40,525 bases of DNA, from the IMG/VR virus record IMGVR_UViG_3300024520_000183, positions 1 through 40,525 of that record; one strand, 5' to 3'. Below the pieces are notes generated by a model that was not told the origin of the DNA, ran no database searches, and worked only from the letters and a program-made list of their open reading frames with translations. Position 1 is the first letter of the stretch. Every line of letters begins with the position of its first letter. This stretch comes from a virus. A program made the position numbers and the translations under genes. Shown piece after piece: positions 39,131 through 40,525 of this stretch.

Positions 39131-39333
39131 GCGAGAATATTAAGTATATCAAAGCAGCAAGGGAGCTTTATAAAGTAAAGGGCTTCCCTTTCACTAACAG
39201 GGATGGAGAAGCAGTTGATTTTGTTAAAGCTGCTTACGATAGACTATCACCTGAAGAAAAACAAGAATGCGATGAGTGGAATAGAGCTGAAATGCTCGCT
39301 GCTCAAGATGCACATAATAAGGAACAATCATGA
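39127..39333 (+). CDS. Hypothetical protein, 68 aa
   Basis: Start at ATG 39127, in ATGA overlap with the membrane protein stop; the longer frame from 38995 is a shadow of that gene. Helical and charged (IKYIKAARELYKVKGFPFTN, LSPEEKQECDEWNRAEML). The end overlaps the next start by an ATGA. No family recognised. Confidence 0.65.
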   Translation: MSENIKYIKAARELYKVKGFPFTNRDGEAVDFVKAAYDRLSPEEKQECDEWNRAEMLAAQDAHNKEQS

Positions 39334-39932
39334 AGGAACTAATGTTAATACAATCGGAGCTAAAGGCTCCAAAGTCGCAGACTAATAAGTTTGGTGGCTA
39401 TCAATATAGAAGTTGTGAAGATATACTGGAGGCGGTTAAGCCATTGTTGGCTAAACATGAATGCGTCCTCACTATATCAGACGAGATTAAAGAGGCGGGG
39501 AATCTAACCTATGTAGAGGCAACCGCGTCAATTCGCCCATCAGCGGATTCAGCACCAGTAGTATCCGTAACTGCTCAGGCTGGCATAGACCCTAACCGCA
39601 AAGGAATGGACATAGCTCAGAGTTTCGGCAGTTCAAGCAGTTATGCACGTAAATACGCTTTAAACGGCCTGTTCTGCATAGATGATACCAAGGATGCCGA
39701 TGCGACTAATACGCACGATAAGACCCCTTCAAAGCCCGCTAAGAAGGCAGCTAAGAAGCCTGAGCCTATCACAGACGATCAGAAGATGGAAATTGCAGCC
39801 CTAATGCTGGAACTAAGTATTACAGATGCTCAGTTTGAGAAAACTATGGGAGCTAAAATACTAAATCTATCAGACTTCGCAGCTCATGAAGCTATCGAAC
39901 GACTCACTAAACTAAAAAACAAAAAAGGATAA
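39330..39932 (+). CDS. erf: Erf-family single-strand annealing protein
   Basis: In 200 residues it has the ERF signature: IQSELKAPKSQTNKFGGYQY, RSCEDILEAVKPLLAKHECV, the core GMDIAQSFGSSSSYARKYAL and NGLFCIDDTKDAD, then a basic linker (KPAKKAAKKPEP) and a helical C-terminal domain. It anneals complementary single strands during recombination and concatemer or circle formation. The partner exonuclease is encoded at 581-1384. Confidence 0.9.
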   Translation: MKELMLIQSELKAPKSQTNKFGGYQYRSCEDILEAVKPLLAKHECVLTISDEIKEAGNLTYVEATASIRPSADSAPVVSVTAQAGIDPNRKGMDIAQSFGSSSSYARKYALNGLFCIDDTKDADATNTHDKTPSKPAKKAAKKPEPITDDQKMEIAALMLELSITDAQFEKTMGAKILNLSDFAAHEAIERLTKLKNKKG

Positions 39933-39934
39933 CA

Positions 39935-40312
39935 ATGACACAGATCAACCATGAAACATTAGAGCTAAACGGGGTTAAATACATCCGAGAAGATTCTATA
40001 AATGATAACGCACCTGCTAAGGATTTAGATGGTAAACCCTATGTAGTCATCAGAAGCCGAGACTCAGGATGCCATGCAGGTTACTTAGAGTCAGAGGAGG
40101 GGAATGCTGTCGTGCTCCTAAACTCACGCAGATTATACCAGTGGAAAGGCGCAGCAACACTTAGCCAACTAGCAATGGAAGGCGTTGATCAAAAAGGCAG
40201 TAAATTCCCTATGGAAGTAATTCGGATCACTATATATGATATATGTGAAAAGATCGACACCACTGAGAAAGCCCGCCAAAGCATTCAGGGGGTTCCTGTA
40301 TGGAGTGTGTAG
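39935..40312 (+). CDS. DUF6948 protein
   Basis: In 125 residues it has the pattern of this phage family: KPYVVIRSRDSGCHAGYLES, GNAVVLLNSRRLYQWKGAAT, LSQLAMEGVDQKGSKFPMEV and the ending SIQGVPVWSV. The function is unknown, but members are common next to recombination genes. The start follows AAAAAAGGATAACA. The hexamer tract begins 29 bases after the stop. Confidence 0.8.
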   Translation: MTQINHETLELNGVKYIREDSINDNAPAKDLDGKPYVVIRSRDSGCHAGYLESEEGNAVVLLNSRRLYQWKGAATLSQLAMEGVDQKGSKFPMEVIRITIYDICEKIDTTEKARQSIQGVPVWSV

Positions 40313-40335
40313 CTATTAAACCAACACTGTATTAC

Positions 40336-40525
40336 ATGCGCGGTGACGGTTACGGTCACGGTGACGGTGAAGGTTACGGTTACGGTCTCGGTCTCGGTGA
40401 CGGTGACGGTTACGGTGACGGTGACGGTGACGGTTACGGTTACGGTAAAGGTTACGGTTACGGTGACGGTTACGGTCACGGTGACGGTGAAGGTTACGGT
40501 TACGGTCTCGGTCTCGGTGACGGTG
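40336..40525 (+). CDS. 5' part of a possible Gly-X repeat protein (partial)
   Basis: ATG 40336 then Arg and Gly-X pairs to the window end (X = Asp, Tyr, His, Glu, Leu, Lys). It matches the frame that ends at 256 on the left. No ribosome site is visible, and all Gly codons are GGT, so this may be a by-product of the repeat rather than a gene. Confidence 0.3.
   Translation, partial: MRGDGYGHGDGEGYGYGLGLGDGDGYGDGDGDGYGYGKGYGYGDGYGHGDGEGYGYGLGLGDG
40342..40525. repeat. Right part of the (GGTNNN)n tract
   Basis: About 31 six-base units of the same kind as at the left end. The pattern has a 120-base higher-order period: 40342-40443 equals 20-121 exactly, and the next copy starts at 40462. The last 77 bases (40449-40525) are identical to 7-83. 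Confidence 0.95.
40449..40525. repeat. 77-base terminal direct repeat (with 7-83)
   Basis: Exact identity of the two contig ends over 77 bases. Just outside it the sequences differ by two bases (CGGTAAAGG at right, CGGTCTAGG at left). The likely cause is an assembly overlap in a repeat of a circular or terminally redundant genome; a true short terminal repeat is the alternative. Confidence 0.85.

Noticed and set aside
38995-39333. 112-aa frame starting inside the membrane protein gene
   Set aside because: The upstream 44 codons are a shadow of the membrane protein; the ATGA-coupled start at 39127 is better.

Overview
The window looks like a nearly complete podovirus (short-tailed, T7-like virion) genome of about 40.4 kb. 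The two ends share a 77-base identical stretch (7-83 = 40449-40525), so the contig probably comes from a circular or terminally redundant molecule that was broken inside a hexanucleotide repeat. Intrinsic terminators, sigma70-type promoters and a SleB-type endolysin with a signal peptide point to a bacterial host using ordinary sigma70 transcription, probably Gram-negative. I cannot name the host. I see no integrase, tRNA, DNA polymerase or phage RNA polymerase.

Layout. (1) A replication/recombination module on the + strand crosses the ends. A consensus promoter (38668-38696) leads into a membrane protein, a small protein, an Erf-type annealing protein and a DUF6948 protein. The (GGTNNN)n tract (40342-40525 plus 2-253) follows, then a small protein with an SSB-like tail, a PD-(D/E)XK exonuclease, a DnaB-type helicase, HNH and DUF6378 proteins, a stand-alone DnaA domain IV, and small unknowns to 5246. 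(2) A long leftward (- strand) late region runs from 33438 to 5236. Its order is small terminase, three small genes, large terminase, three tandem small paralogues, portal, scaffold, major capsid, decoration-like protein, tail tube A and B, internal virion proteins (including a 1865-aa polyvalent protein), tail fibre, a cluster of adhesin-like small proteins, membrane/holin-like proteins, a metallophosphoesterase and small unknowns. (3) A rightward early/accessory region (33609-37754) holds many tiny genes, an XRE-plus-sigma-region-4 regulator, the SleB endolysin and an Ala-repeat Imm5-like protein. It ends at a very clear terminator (37776-37804). (4) A gene-poor stretch (38033-38746) holds a candidate leftward small RNA with its own promoter and terminator.

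Regulation. The early and late units diverge from 33439-33608, which carries opposed promoters and two inverted repeats. One of these, ATGCTY-N4-RAGCAT, recurs inside the promoter in front of the major capsid gene. A GC-rich hairpin sits between the capsid/decoration genes and tail tube A, as the T-phi terminator does in T7. The parts that stand out as possibly new are the hexamer tract, the small-RNA locus, the shared operator with the XRE-sigma4 protein, and the triplicated small gene family in front of the portal gene.
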